Source: Clostridium bowmanii
GTDB lineage: Bacteria > Bacillota > Clostridia > Clostridiales > Clostridiaceae
DNA length: 64,000 bases
NCBI RefSeq assembly: GCF_018861315.1
Contig: NZ_JAHLDL010000008.1
Coordinates: forward strand, 62,001-126,000
Direction of reading: 5' to 3'
Positions 17,347 through 26,458 of this stretch are shown here, piece by piece. The position numbers and the translations under genes were made by a program. The notes under the pieces were generated by a model. It was given only the letters and a program-made list of their open reading frames with translations, ran no database searches and was not told the origin of the DNA. Every line of letters begins with the position of its first letter. Positions within the stretch are counted from its first letter, which is position 1.

Positions 17347-18306
17347 TTAATAAGAAAGAATTTTTGCCATTTCATAAAGTTCTTCATTCAATTTTCTTGG
17401 CATTGCTAGAGCAGTATTGATGTCTTCATCAACAATTTTTCCGCCTCTCATACCAATTACCCTTCCTGATTTACCTTCCATAAGCACTTCTACTGCTTTA
17501 ACTCCCATTCTAGAAGCTAACATTCTATCAAAGCCGCTTGGACTTCCACCTCTTTGTATATGGCCAAGTATTGTAGCTCTGGATTCTATTCCAGTTATTT
17601 CTTCGATTTCCTTGGCAAGCTCATTTGCTCCACCCACACCTTCAGCTAGTATTATTAGATTATGCATTTTGCCTCTTAGTTTGCCTTCAAATATAGTTTT
17701 ACATAATCCATCTATTTCATACCCTTTTTCAGGAATAATTACTTTTTCAGCGCCTCCACCAATTCCAGCATACAAGGCTATATCTCCACAATTTCTTCCC
17801 ATTACTTCAACTACACTAATTCTTTCATGTGAACTTGAAGTATCTCTTATCTTATTTATAGCATCAAGTACTGTATTTAATGCAGTATCAAATCCTATAG
17901 CATATTCAGTATAAGCCAAATCATTATCTATAGTTCCTGGGATACCAACAGTTGCAATACCCATTTCTGATAAGTACTGTGCTCCTGTGAAAGAACCATC
18001 TCCTCCAATTACCACCAAGCCATCAATTCCGAATACTCTTAGTACATTAGCTGCTTTTTCTCTACCCTCTACAGTTTTAAACTCTTCACAACGGGCAGTT
18101 CTAAGAATAGTTCCACCTTTATGAATTATATCGGAAACAGAACGTCTATTCATATCAAAAAATTCGCCGTTTATAAGTCCGCTATATCCTCTTTGTATAC
18201 CCATAACTCTTATGCCTTTATATATGGCCATTCTAACTACTGCTCTAAGGGCTGCATTCATTCCAGGTGCGTCTCCTCCACTTGTTAATACCGCAATTGT
18301 TTTCAT
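17347..18306 (-). CDS. pfkA: ATP-dependent 6-phosphofructokinase
   Basis: Phosphorylates fructose 6-phosphate to the 1,6-bisphosphate, the committing step of glycolysis. The 319-residue length is the family standard. Motifs: [13 protein letters not shown] at the start, VIGGDGSF for ATP, PGTIDND with the catalytic Asp (near 127), MGRNCG, and [10 protein letters not shown]. The start at 18306 is taken because GAGGAGGAA lies 6 nt before it and the product then begins [11 protein letters not shown] like its relatives; the open frame runs on to 18468 through non-homologous repeat sequence. The long leader contains two tandem copies of an intergenic repeat (18321-18406) and a hairpin (18429-18467). 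Paired with pyk downstream, dnaE upstream. Confidence 0.96.
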   Translation of the reverse strand: MKTIAVLTSGGDAPGMNAALRAVVRMAIYKGIRVMGIQRGYSGLINGEFFDMNRRSVSDIIHKGGTILRTARCEEFKTVEGREKAANVLRVFGIDGLVVIGGDGSFTGAQYLSEMGIATVGIPGTIDNDLAYTEYAIGFDTALNTVLDAINKIRDTSSSHERISVVEVMGRNCGDIALYAGIGGGAEKVIIPEKGYEIDGLCKTIFEGKLRGKMHNLIILAEGVGGANELAKEIEEITGIESRATILGHIQRGGSPSGFDRMLASRMGVKAVEVLMEGKSGRVIGMRGGKIVDEDINTALAMPRKLNEELYEMAKILSY

Positions 18307-18320
18307 AAATATTCCTCCTC

Positions 18321-18406
18321 GTAGTTCTCTAGGGCATAAACAATTATAAATTGTTCCCCTTTGTAGTTCTCTGGGGCATAAAACAATTAGTAATTGTTTT
18401 CCCCTT
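18321..18406. repeat. Two tandem copies of repeat C in the pfkA leader
   Basis: Units 18321-18362 and 18363-18406 each read GTAGTTCTCTRGGGCATAAA followed by a small palindrome ACAATT-n-AATTGT and a C-rich end. The unit next to the gene ends right where the pfkA ribosome site begins. A third, inverted copy lies at about 60261-60300 inside repeat A2. The message could fold at each palindrome. Confidence 0.7.
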
Positions 18407-18428
18407 ATATTATTCTTCCATACTCTAT

Positions 18429-18467
18429 TGGGACAATCCCTGTACCAATGGGTCAAACTTAGTCCCA
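18429..18467. other. Nested hairpin in the pfkA leader
   Basis: TGGGAC (18429-18434) pairs with GTCCCA (18462-18467), and inside them CCC and GGG around TGTACCAAT form a second short stem. It precedes the tandem repeats, about 120 nt before the start codon. No known riboswitch is recognised. Confidence 0.4.
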
Positions 18468-18537
18468 CTTTGGCTATAATATATCTAATTTTATGACAAT
18501 AATATGTCTGCTCATTAAAAAACTCTTATACTCTAAT

Positions 18538-18565
18538 ATTATACAAAATTCGCGAAATATTCAAC
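18538..18565 (-). promoter_or_regulatory. Possible promoter of pfkA
   Basis: Minus strand GTTGAA or TTGAAT (18559-18565), then TATAAT (18538-18543) at 15-16 nt spacing. It lies after the dnaE terminator and would give a leader of about 225 nt. Confidence 0.45.
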
Positions 18566-18643
18566 GTTTTATATAGATAAATATTAAACTTTTATGATAT
18601 AGCATACCATTAGGGTTTTGTAAACCTTTCAATGGTCAAAAAC

Positions 18644-18662
18644 GGGAGAAATTATTTCTCCC
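18644..18662 (-). terminator. Terminator after dnaE
   Basis: GGGAGAAAT and ATTTCTCCC pair around one base; the minus strand continues GTTTTTG. It separates dnaE from pfkA. Confidence 0.7.
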
Positions 18663-18769
18663 ACAATTTTAACCAATGTAAAATACTTCCTTTCCTATGA
18701 TAAATGCTTTCTTATATGGTAAATACTTCTATACATTATGATTACTTTCACTTATAATACCCAGGAATA

Positions 18770-20001
18770 CTATTGCATTTTTATGTTATTCTCTCCAAAA
18801 ATGCTTCTTAAAACTTCCATAGTATCAATTTCTTCACTGAGCCATAATGCTTTATCTACAGCATACATTTTTCTTGGCTCTTTTGTACAAAGGTATACTG
18901 GAGTATTTCCTCTATAAATAGCTAAATTCTGCTTTAATTTTTTTATTGCTTCCTTCATTGCGGATTCATTATCTATCAAGATATATATTTTCTCACTATT
19001 AATCTTGAGTAATGGTTTAATATCTTCACATAATATCTTTGGCTGTTCCTCTTCCCTAATACTTACTCTTCCCTTTATTATTACTATTTCATCCTCTTCT
19101 ATTAAGGATTTATATTTTTCAAAGGTCTTAGGAAAAACTATTACTTCTACACTTGCATATAAGTCCTCTAAATTAATAAAAGCCATCATTGCATTGTTTT
19201 TCGTAACTTTCCTTGAAACAGTAGATATTATACCTCCAATAATAACTTTATCACCATCTTGAAGTTTAAAACTTTCATTCAATAACTCATTGCCTTCTTC
19301 AAGACTTTCATCAACCACAATATCAGATATTCTTGTATCAGTTTGTATTTTTAGTGTCTCTTCATATTCATCTAGTGGATGACCAGATAAATATATTCCT
19401 GTCATTTCTTTTTCCATAGCTAAAAGATGTTTCTTTTTAAATTCTTTAATACTCGGATACTCTATTTCGAAATTATTATAATCATTTTCAAAATCTAAAA
19501 ATAAATTTATTTGTCCCGCAATGTTTCTCTTTCTATCATTATTTACTCCATCTAATACTTTTTCATATATTGCTAATAGTTGAGACCTATGAATTTTAAA
19601 ATCATCAAAGGCTCCTGCCTTGATAAGGCTTTCTACTGCTCTTTTACTTACACAGGATGTATCTATTTTATTGCAAAAATCCATAAACCCTGTAAAATCA
19701 CCTTTTTGTTCTCGGTTTTTCACAATGCTATCTATAACATTTACCCCTACATTTTTTAGTGCTGTAAGGCCAAATCTTATAGTATCTCCTTTTACAGTAA
19801 ATCCAGCAAAACTTTCATTTATACTAGGAGGAAGCACTCCAATTCCAATTTGCACTGCATATCTGGTATAAAAGGCTATTTTCTCACTTGCACCCTTTAC
19901 ACTGTTTAGCATTGCAGCTATAAATTCTGTGGGATAATAACACATTAAGTATGCTGTTTGGTAACCTACAACTGCGTAGGCTGCGGCATGGGATTTATTG
20001 A
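18770..20001 (-). CDS. dnaE: DNA polymerase III alpha subunit DnaE, 3' exon (residues 793-1202)
   Basis: Second exon of the replicative or lesion-bypass C-family polymerase. Its first complete codons read NKSHAAAYAVVGYQTAYLM, the conserved stretch that in uninterrupted DnaE proteins directly follows DFASYAF. The exon holds the end of the polymerase core, a helix-hairpin-helix part (near TALKNVGVNVIDSI) and an OB fold (GDKVIIGGIISTVSRK onward). Codon 793 (Phe) is split after its first base by the intron. Joined with 21265-23641 the exons total 3609 nt, exactly 1203 codons. Read alone, the frame appears to begin with MELNV, which is intron-derived and not a real start. The gene is followed by a terminator. 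Confidence 0.92.
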
Positions 20002-20057
20002 CATTTAGTTCCAATAAGGCTGTTTATCCTTATCTCTCTATATCTCTACAGAGTATC

Positions 20058-20317
20058 GGACTATCTCATTACCCCAATAATTTAATTGCTAATTATTGGG
20101 GTACAGGGCACTCGTGGGTTTTTACCATCCATCAACATATTAATGTTGATTAGGATTCCTTAACCTAGTCTCTGAACCTTAATCCTATTACTAGGACTCT
20201 TGGCTGCGGATTAACCAATCCTTAAACTTTTTACTATACCTTTGGCATTACCCATCGACCTTATGTCTATTACTAGCATAAGTTAGTATTTAAGGCTCTA
20301 AGATCTTTCCTGCAATT
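20058..20317 (-). ncRNA. Group I intron catalytic core (P4-P7 region)
   Basis: The core spans elements P, Q, R and S in 260 nt. Between R and S lies a stem CCCCAATAATT/AATTATTGGGG and a second one ATCAACAT/ATGTTGAT, suitable for P7.1, P8 or P9-type peripheral helices. The sequences of P, Q and R are near consensus, so the ribozyme is probably active. Confidence 0.88.
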
Positions 20318-20337
20318 CACCCTGTTTTCTTTATAAA

Positions 20338-21198
20338 TTACTTCATAAAGGCACTCAAAACTTTTAACCATTTACTGTTTTTTCTTTCTAAATATATAGT
20401 TGCATTATCATACAAATAATTATATAAATACTGTGCATCACACTTAGCAGTTACTCTTAAGCATTTAATTTCTTCTGTTTTTGTGTTTGTAATTATATAA
20501 TGGCTTAACTTCATTATGATTACTATCTTCTCTAAAAATTCCTTTGTTCCTAATATCATAAACGTATATGATGGATATTCATATTTCTTAACAGCATTAT
20601 CAGTCCTATAATAGCTACTATTTTTGCTTAACATGATACTACCATCACCATCAAAATATCCTCTAATAAAGTGCCTAAGAAGAAATTCTGATATATTAGG
20701 TATATTATTTAACGTTAACGATTTATTAGGGTAAAGTCCTATATTTCTCAGAGTATCAGCCATTATTTGAGAAGAAAAATTTAAAACATAGCCTTCTTTT
20801 GAATTCTTAAATCCACCCTTTTTACTTTTTCTAATTGTCCCTGTAAAATCTAGCAGTTTGGCTATTTGTTCTAATATTTCTCTATCAATTAAACCCAAAA
20901 CTATATTATTAAAGTGCTCATCACCTACATATCCATCTGCATATAAAAGACCTAGAATATATGCCTTTTGTTCATTATCTATATTTTCAAAGAAACTTTC
21001 ATTTAATGTATACCGGTTTAGCCTCTTTGTATTTATTCCAGCATCTTTCAAAACCCTTGATATAGCTCTTTCGGATATATTTAACATATCTGATATTTCA
21101 TTAAACATCAAATACGTTTTTTCATAATAAGTGCTTATAACTATTTGTCTATCACATTCACTCAATTTATTGTATGGTAACTTACCACTAACTTTCAT
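20338..21198 (-). CDS. Intron-encoded LAGLIDADG homing endonuclease
   Basis: A 286-residue protein encoded inside the intron. Two LAGLIDADG helices are visible: AYILGLLYADGYVG (near residue 80) and LLRHFIRGYFDGDGSI (near 173), each with the acidic metal-binding residue, so it is a single-chain double-motif enzyme predicted to cut an intronless dnaE allele. Residues 12-60 form a helix-turn-helix (NEISDMLNISERAISRVLKD), an added DNA-binding unit. It has its own ribosome site (GAGGTG, 6 nt before ATG 21198) placed 56 nt after the stop that ends exon 1 read-through, so it can be made from unspliced message. Both catalytic acids are intact, with no sign of decay. Confidence 0.92.
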   Translation of the reverse strand: MKVSGKLPYNKLSECDRQIVISTYYEKTYLMFNEISDMLNISERAISRVLKDAGINTKRLNRYTLNESFFENIDNEQKAYILGLLYADGYVGDEHFNNIVLGLIDREILEQIAKLLDFTGTIRKSKKGGFKNSKEGYVLNFSSQIMADTLRNIGLYPNKSLTLNNIPNISEFLLRHFIRGYFDGDGSIMLSKNSSYYRTDNAVKKYEYPSYTFMILGTKEFLEKIVIIMKLSHYIITNTKTEEIKCLRVTAKCDAQYLYNYLYDNATIYLERKNSKWLKVLSAFMK

Positions 21199-21264
21199 AC
21201 TTTCACCTCACAAATATTTTTAGCAAGGTGTATATATTTTATACAGTATATGATTAAAATACGA

Positions 21265-23641
21265 ATGCATACGACGCGAAATCCATCATTTGATCAAAGA
21301 TGCGATTTGCCGCCTTTTCTGTAATCCCATTTCTTAAACAACCTTCTACTTCTATGGTTTCATCCGCACGGACAATTCCATGGATAAAGTTAAATCGTTC
21401 TTCTTCCATAACCTTGTGTTTCTTTTTAGACATAGCACGACGAACAAGATCTGATCTTCCCATAGAATACCCAGCAAGTTTTCTAACAATTTCCATAACT
21501 TGCTCTTGATATACCATTACACCATAAGTAACCCCAAGGATTTCCTCTAGCTGCGGAGTTTCATATTCTACATCATCCATGCTGTTTTTATTTTTTATAT
21601 ACCTTGGGATTTCAGCCATAGGGCCCGGTCTATATAAACTTATACCTGCAATAATATCCTCTAAATTGTCAGGTTTTAATTCCTTCATAAAGCTTGTCAT
21701 TCCTGCAGACTCTAATTGAAATATCCCTACAGTTTTTCCTTCACCAATCATCTTATAGACCTTATGGTCTTCAATGTCTAAATCATCTATATCTATGGTT
21801 ACATTCCTATTTGCTTTTATGAAATCAACACAATCTCTCATAACTGTAAGTGTTCGAAGGCCCAGAAAATCCATTTTCAAAAGTCCAAGTTCCTCTAAAG
21901 TTCCCATAGGAAATTGTGTTACTATCATTTCTTCATTTTTCTGAAGAGGTACATAACTTACTAAGGGCTGTGATGCAATAACCACTCCTGCTGCATGTGT
22001 AGAACTATGCCTAGGAAGTCCCTCTAAGGCTTTTGCAATGTCTATAAGTGCTTCAACCCGTATATCATCCTCATATAGGGAATTAAGCTCTGCATTCATT
22101 TCAAGAGCTTTATTTATAGTTATACCAATAACAGTTGGAATCATCTTAGCAATTCTATCTACCTCAGCATAAGAATAATTCATAGCCCTTCCTACATCTC
22201 TTATACAAGCTCTTGGGGCCATAGTTCCAAAAGTTATGATTTGTGATACATTGTCTGAGCCATATTTCTCCACTACATAATCAATTACAGCTTGACGTCC
22301 CTCATAGCAGAAATCCGAATCTATATCTGGCATGGAAACCCTTTCTGGATTTAAGAATCTCTCAAAAATTAAACTATATTTAATAGGGTCTATCTTAGTT
22401 ATTCCTAGAGCAAAAGCTACTATAGAACCAGCTGCAGACCCACGACCAGGACCTGTTGGAATATCATGTTCTACTGCAAATTTTATAAAATCCCATACTA
22501 TAAGAAAATAATCTATATATCCCATTTGTTTTATTATATTAAGTTCATATTCAAGTCTATCTACATACTCTTTAGCCTCAGAATTCCCCTCAGCTATTTC
22601 ATTCATACATTCTATAGAAAAGTCATTTTCCGCTACGTCACTAAATACCTTATACAGAGTTGCCATGCCCTTGTAGCAATGTTCTCTTAAATAAACGTAA
22701 GGATCCTCCCCCTCTGTAAGTGGGAATTTAGGCAACTTAGATACATGAAATTCGTAATCAAAATTACAAGACTCTGCAATTTTCACTGTATTACTCAAGG
22801 CATCCTTGGCATAAGAAAAAGTCTTTTCCATTTCTTCCGGAGATTTTAAATAAAACTGGTCTGATGGGTATCTCATTCTATTCTCATCATCCACAGTTTT
22901 AGCTGTTTGAATGCATAAAAGCACATCATGAGCTTTAGAATCTTCTTGCATTATATAGTGAGTGTCATTACTACAAATTAAAGGAATTCCAGTATCATCT
23001 GAAAGTTTAATTAAAAGTTCATTGACCTTAAGCTGGTCTTGCATGCCGTGATATTGAAGTTCTAAGTAAAAACCCTCCTTAAATATTTCTCTATATTCAA
23101 GTGCTACTTTTTTAGCTTTTTCATAATTACCACGCAAAAGATAGCTTTGAACCTCTCCACCAAGACAAGCACTAGTTGCGATTATTCCTTCACTATACTT
23201 TGCCAAGAATTCATGATCAACCCTTGGTTTATAATAAAATCCCTTAATGGAAGCTGCCGATACTATCTGCATTAAATTATCATAGCCCTTTTCATTTTTA
23301 ACCAATAGTATCAAATGATGAGTTTCATTTTCTTTATCTGCTTCCTTTATGTACATAGATTTAGAGGCTACATATATTTCACATCCTATAATAGGTTTAA
23401 TGCCCTGCGCTTTTGCTTGTTTATAAAATTCCACACAACCATACATAACCCCATGGTCTGTTATAGCAATGCTCTTCATACCCAGTTCCTTAGTTTTAGC
23501 AATAATATCCGGAATTTTTCCAGAGCCATCTAGCAAACTGTATTCCGTATGCACATGGAGATGCACAAAACTTCCCAAGTTCTCTTTCTCTTCTAAATCC
23601 TCTTTCTCTTTTATCTCTAATTTCCCGTCCACATTTCTCAC
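21265..23641 (-). CDS. dnaE: DNA polymerase III alpha subunit DnaE, 5' exon (residues 1-793)
   Basis: First exon of DnaE. It carries the PHP domain (VHLHVHTEYSLLDGSG at about 28, then GVMYGCVEF and CSNDTHYI), and the polymerase palm with GPGRGSAAGS and the catalytic aspartates in MPDIDSDFCYEGR, followed by MDFLGLRTL and the fingers up to MMDFASYA. Without splicing translation runs three codons into the intron and stops at 21254, giving a protein lacking its last third. Spliced, the product is 1202 residues, a normal size for Firmicute DnaE. The start is a GTG at 23641 right next to GAGGGG; the GTG at 23632 is an alternative. Dabb and regulator genes lie upstream in the same direction. Confidence 0.93.
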
Positions 23642-23713
23642 TTCCCCTCAAAACCTATATTTTATCCACAGAAGATTTAATTAATCCACAATTTAACCCT
23701 CATAGCCCACAAT

Positions 23714-23998
23714 TTAAATTTCATAATCCACAATTTTAGAAGACTCTAGCATTGGTTTTAGATATTTTAGCACTTCATTTACATGGTACTCATGTACTGC
23801 ATAGGCCTGCATATCCTCTAAGCAGTCAAACCTAGTAATCAATGATAAATCATAAGAGCGCTCAGTATGTAGTAGGTCTATTCCCACCTCAAGGGCTTTA
23901 AGTTGTAATATCTTACCCTCCATACTAAGTAAAATATCTCTAGCCTCATTTACCTTATCACTATTTTTGAGTTTAAAAAATACTATATGTGTAAACAT
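23714..23998 (-). CDS. Dabb-family (stress-responsive A/B barrel) protein
   Basis: A 94-residue dimeric alpha/beta-barrel protein. It begins MFTHIVFFKLKN, with the His-Ile-Val-Phe-Phe strand typical of the Dabb domain, and continues through LEVGIDLLHTERSYDLSLIT and YAVHEYHVNEVLKYL, all family hallmarks. The length is that of a single barrel subunit. Bacterial Dabb proteins have no agreed function; plant relatives include stress proteins and a polyketide cyclase. Its position just before dnaE in the same direction (72 bp apart) suggests cotranscription with dnaE or the regulator upstream. The start at 23998 follows AAGGGGGAATT. Confidence 0.85.
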   Translation of the reverse strand: MFTHIVFFKLKNSDKVNEARDILLSMEGKILQLKALEVGIDLLHTERSYDLSLITRFDCLEDMQAYAVHEYHVNEVLKYLKPMLESSKIVDYEI

Positions 23999-24106
23999 AA
24001 TAATTCCCCCTTATATTTAAAAGACATATTATCTTAATTAATAAATTCAATATTAAGATATAAATTCACCATTACAATAAAAATTATATTAATATAAATA
24101 TACATA

Positions 24107-25411
24107 TTATTTACAAAATATTTTCGCGGAAATCATGGCTTTTGCCACAGGTTCCTTAAATCTATTAAACATACTTATTTCCACTTTAGAAAAACTTCTA
24201 CCTTTATCCAGAACTTCTGTATATATATCAATATCACTACCCATTTGCACAGGCTTCATGAAATAAGCCATAATACTATCTACTGTAATATTAATATTAT
24301 TGTTTTCTCTGAGTGCCATTATTCCCATAGTTGATAGCATCATATTTAGTGAACTCCAAGAAGCAGTACCAATAGGGTCTAACATTTGCGGAATAATCTG
24401 ACCATTAAAGTGTAATCTATCCTCCTGAGTTTCGCATTTAAAATTCTTTAAAATAAGATCTTCTATAGTTTCTGATACTTGAGGCTGCCTTAGTGAAAAC
24501 TCCATAGCTTTTATAACATGTTCTATAGTTAAAACTCCCACTACCTTCTTTTTATATACCACAGGACATATCTTTATTCCATCCCACCCCATAATATGAG
24601 CAGCATAAGCTACAGTTGTTTTAGGTGTTACACTTATAGGTTTCTTATTCATAATTTTATGTATTTGTTCATTATCATCATCATGTCCTTGTAGGTCTCT
24701 TAAAGTAACTATTCCAATAAGTCTCATATTCTCATCAAGCACCGGATATCTCTCATGATTAGTTTCTAGCATTAGTTTTTTAAAAGTAGCAACGGTGTCA
24801 GTACCCATAAGACAGGTGATATTTACATCCATCACATCTTCAACTAAAATAATTTCTTTTTTAACCATGCTTTCATCAATGGCTTTATTTATCATACTTG
24901 CTACTGTAAAAGTATCATATGAGGATGACAATACAGGAATACCTTTTTCATCTGCCAAAGCCTTTATCTTTTCACTGCAATCAAAGCCTCCAGTAATTAA
25001 CACTGCAGCTTCATTTTCAAGAGCAAGTTCCTGTGCATCTTCTCTATTTCCAACAATAAGCAAATAACCCGGCCTTATATACTTAGGTATAGTTTCAACA
25101 GCCATGGCTCCTATTATAAATTTATTTAGACTTCTATTTATACCTTCTTTTCCACCTAAGATCCTTGCATCAAGGACGTTTATAACTTCAGCATACGTAA
25201 GGGTTTCAATATTCTTTTTATCTACCTTATCTACTCTTACAGTCCCAACCCTAGGCACAGTCTTAACGATGCCCATATTTTCAGCCTCTTTTATAGTTCT
25301 ATAAGCTGTACCATCACTAAGGCCTAGCTGCGCACTAATTCCCCTAACTGATATTTTAGTTCCTATATCTAGTGAAAGAATAAAATTAATAATCTCTGCA
25401 TGCTTTGACAT
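24107..25411 (-). CDS. HTH-DRTGG-CBS-thioesterase regulator (YtoI-like)
   Basis: A 434-residue protein with four modules: an N-terminal winged helix (1-62, with RGISAQLGLSDGTAYRTIKE), a DRTGG domain (about 75-185), a pair of CBS domains (190-310; VMDVNITCLMG and IMNKKPISVTPKTTVAYAA), and a C-terminal hot-dog thioesterase-like domain (about 325-434; DPIGTASWSSLN and SIMAYFMKPVQ). This order matches B. subtilis YtoI. CBS and DRTGG domains usually bind adenine nucleotides, so it probably senses such a ligand and controls DNA binding; the target is unknown. It ends 108 bp before the Dabb gene and starts 8 bp after whiA in the same direction, consistent with one operon. Confidence 0.85.
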   Translation of the reverse strand: MSKHAEIINFILSLDIGTKISVRGISAQLGLSDGTAYRTIKEAENMGIVKTVPRVGTVRVDKVDKKNIETLTYAEVINVLDARILGGKEGINRSLNKFIIGAMAVETIPKYIRPGYLLIVGNREDAQELALENEAAVLITGGFDCSEKIKALADEKGIPVLSSSYDTFTVASMINKAIDESMVKKEIILVEDVMDVNITCLMGTDTVATFKKLMLETNHERYPVLDENMRLIGIVTLRDLQGHDDDNEQIHKIMNKKPISVTPKTTVAYAAHIMGWDGIKICPVVYKKKVVGVLTIEHVIKAMEFSLRQPQVSETIEDLILKNFKCETQEDRLHFNGQIIPQMLDPIGTASWSSLNMMLSTMGIMALRENNNINITVDSIMAYFMKPVQMGSDIDIYTEVLDKGRSFSKVEISMFNRFKEPVAKAMISAKIFCK

Positions 25412-25419
25412 TAAATTTT

Positions 25420-26370
25420 TTACCTTCCTTCTTTCCTTAATTCTTCAGCAATTTTTTCTATTCTTCGGAGTCTATGATTAATTCCAGATTTGCCAACTGG
25501 TGGCTCAAGTATCGCACCCAGTTCCTTTAGTGATTCGTCTGGGTAATCAAGCCTTAGCTCAGCAATTTCCCTCAAATTCTTAGGTAATCTTTGAAATCCT
25601 ATCTCTTTTTGTATTAATTTAATACTTTCCACTTGTCTTACTGAAGCATTTACTGTTTTACTAAGATTTGCAGTTTCGCAGTTCACAAGCCTATTTACAT
25701 TGTTTCTCATTTCCTTCATTATTCTTACATTTTCTAAAAATAATAAGGAACTATGAGCACCAATTATATTAAGCAGGTCAACAATCTGTTCGCCCTCTTT
25801 AATATAAATTACGTAACTGTTTTTTCTTTGTATTATCTTTGATAACAGTCCATAACTATTAATAAGAGTGCATAATTCCTCTGCATAATCGCTATCATGC
25901 GTAACAAACTCTACATGGTAGTTTTTTTCTGGATTACTAATACTTCCCCCACCTAAAAAAGCGCCTCTTATATATTTACGTTTGCATTCTTCAGCATCAA
26001 TTAACCTGCCTGGTATAGTATAATCTATTGAAAAAAAGTTTTCATCCTCCAGTACTGCCACTTGCTTTAATAAGTCTTTAACACCCATTTCTTCTGTAAT
26101 TATAACCACATAAACATTCTTTTTTTTAAGAGAATTACTTCTTTTAACTAGTAATCTAGCATGAATGGCAAAATGCTCTTTTAATAATTTAAAGATAAGT
26201 CTTGCTATCGCAGGATTTTCAGTAGTTATTTGAAAATTCACTTGTTTATTTGAACCAAGTCCAATAGTTCCACTAACTTTCATTATAGCAGCTAGTTCAG
26301 CTATAGCTTCTTTCTTACTCATTTCGGTAAATCTACAAATTTCATTTTTAACCTTAGACGAAAATGACAT
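25420..26370 (-). CDS. whiA: DNA-binding protein WhiA
   Basis: A 316-residue protein, the same length as B. subtilis WhiA. The N-terminal part is a degenerate LAGLIDADG-homing-endonuclease fold (MSFSSKVKNEICRF, then KRKYIRGAFLGGGSISNPEK) without catalytic acids, and the C-terminal part is a helix-turn-helix (RLPKNLREIAELRLDYPDES, LGAIL, GKSGINHRLRRIE). WhiA controls sporulation in Streptomyces and influences cell division and chromosome segregation in Bacillus. The start at 26370 is used because GAGGAG lies 8 nt upstream and the product then begins MSFSSKVKNE; the longer frame to 26424 lacks this. It stands in the conserved rapZ-yvcK-whiA order. Confidence 0.95.
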   Translation of the reverse strand: MSFSSKVKNEICRFTEMSKKEAIAELAAIMKVSGTIGLGSNKQVNFQITTENPAIARLIFKLLKEHFAIHARLLVKRSNSLKKKNVYVVIITEEMGVKDLLKQVAVLEDENFFSIDYTIPGRLIDAEECKRKYIRGAFLGGGSISNPEKNYHVEFVTHDSDYAEELCTLINSYGLLSKIIQRKNSYVIYIKEGEQIVDLLNIIGAHSSLLFLENVRIMKEMRNNVNRLVNCETANLSKTVNASVRQVESIKLIQKEIGFQRLPKNLREIAELRLDYPDESLKELGAILEPPVGKSGINHRLRRIEKIAEELRKEGR

Positions 26371-26427
26371 TATTTTACTCCTCATTAATTTTATTTTCCA
26401 TATCCACATTAAAATAAATAACAAGTC

Positions 26428-26458
26428 AATAGACTAGCCTATTAAGGCCTAGTCTATT
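26428..26458 (-). other. Palindrome between yvcK and whiA
   Basis: AATAGACTAGCCT and AGGCCTAGTCTATT are near-perfect complements spanning the yvcK stop codon. The minus strand lacks a clear T-run after it, so it may slow but not end transcription into whiA. Confidence 0.4.

Larger units (their letters stand above)
20002..21264 (-). mobile_element. Group I self-splicing intron in dnaE, carrying a homing endonuclease gene
   Basis: A 1263-nt insertion that breaks dnaE between DFASYA and NKSH. In the minus-strand RNA all four conserved group I core elements appear in order: P (AATTGCAGGAAA, 20306-20317), Q (AATCCGCAGCCAAG, 20199-20212), R (GGTTCAGAGACTA, 20166-20178) and S (GAGATAGTCC, 20058-20067); R and S pair as P7. 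The boundaries obey the group I rule: the 5' exon ends in U (21265) and the intron ends in G (20002). Splicing there restores the DnaE frame exactly. The endonuclease gene sits between the 5' splice site and the core. I could not place the P1 guide helix. An intein is excluded because the frame is not continuous. Confidence 0.95.

Noticed and set aside
18307-18468. N-terminal extension of PfkA by 54 residues
   Set aside because: The extra sequence is repeat C read as protein, and a strong ribosome site lies right before the ATG at 18306.
18770-23641. dnaE as a pseudogene, a frameshifted gene or an intein-bearing gene
   Set aside because: Group I core elements are complete, the boundary bases fit, and removal of 20002-21264 restores the frame. 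An intein would need a continuous frame, and the reading frame stops three codons into the insert.
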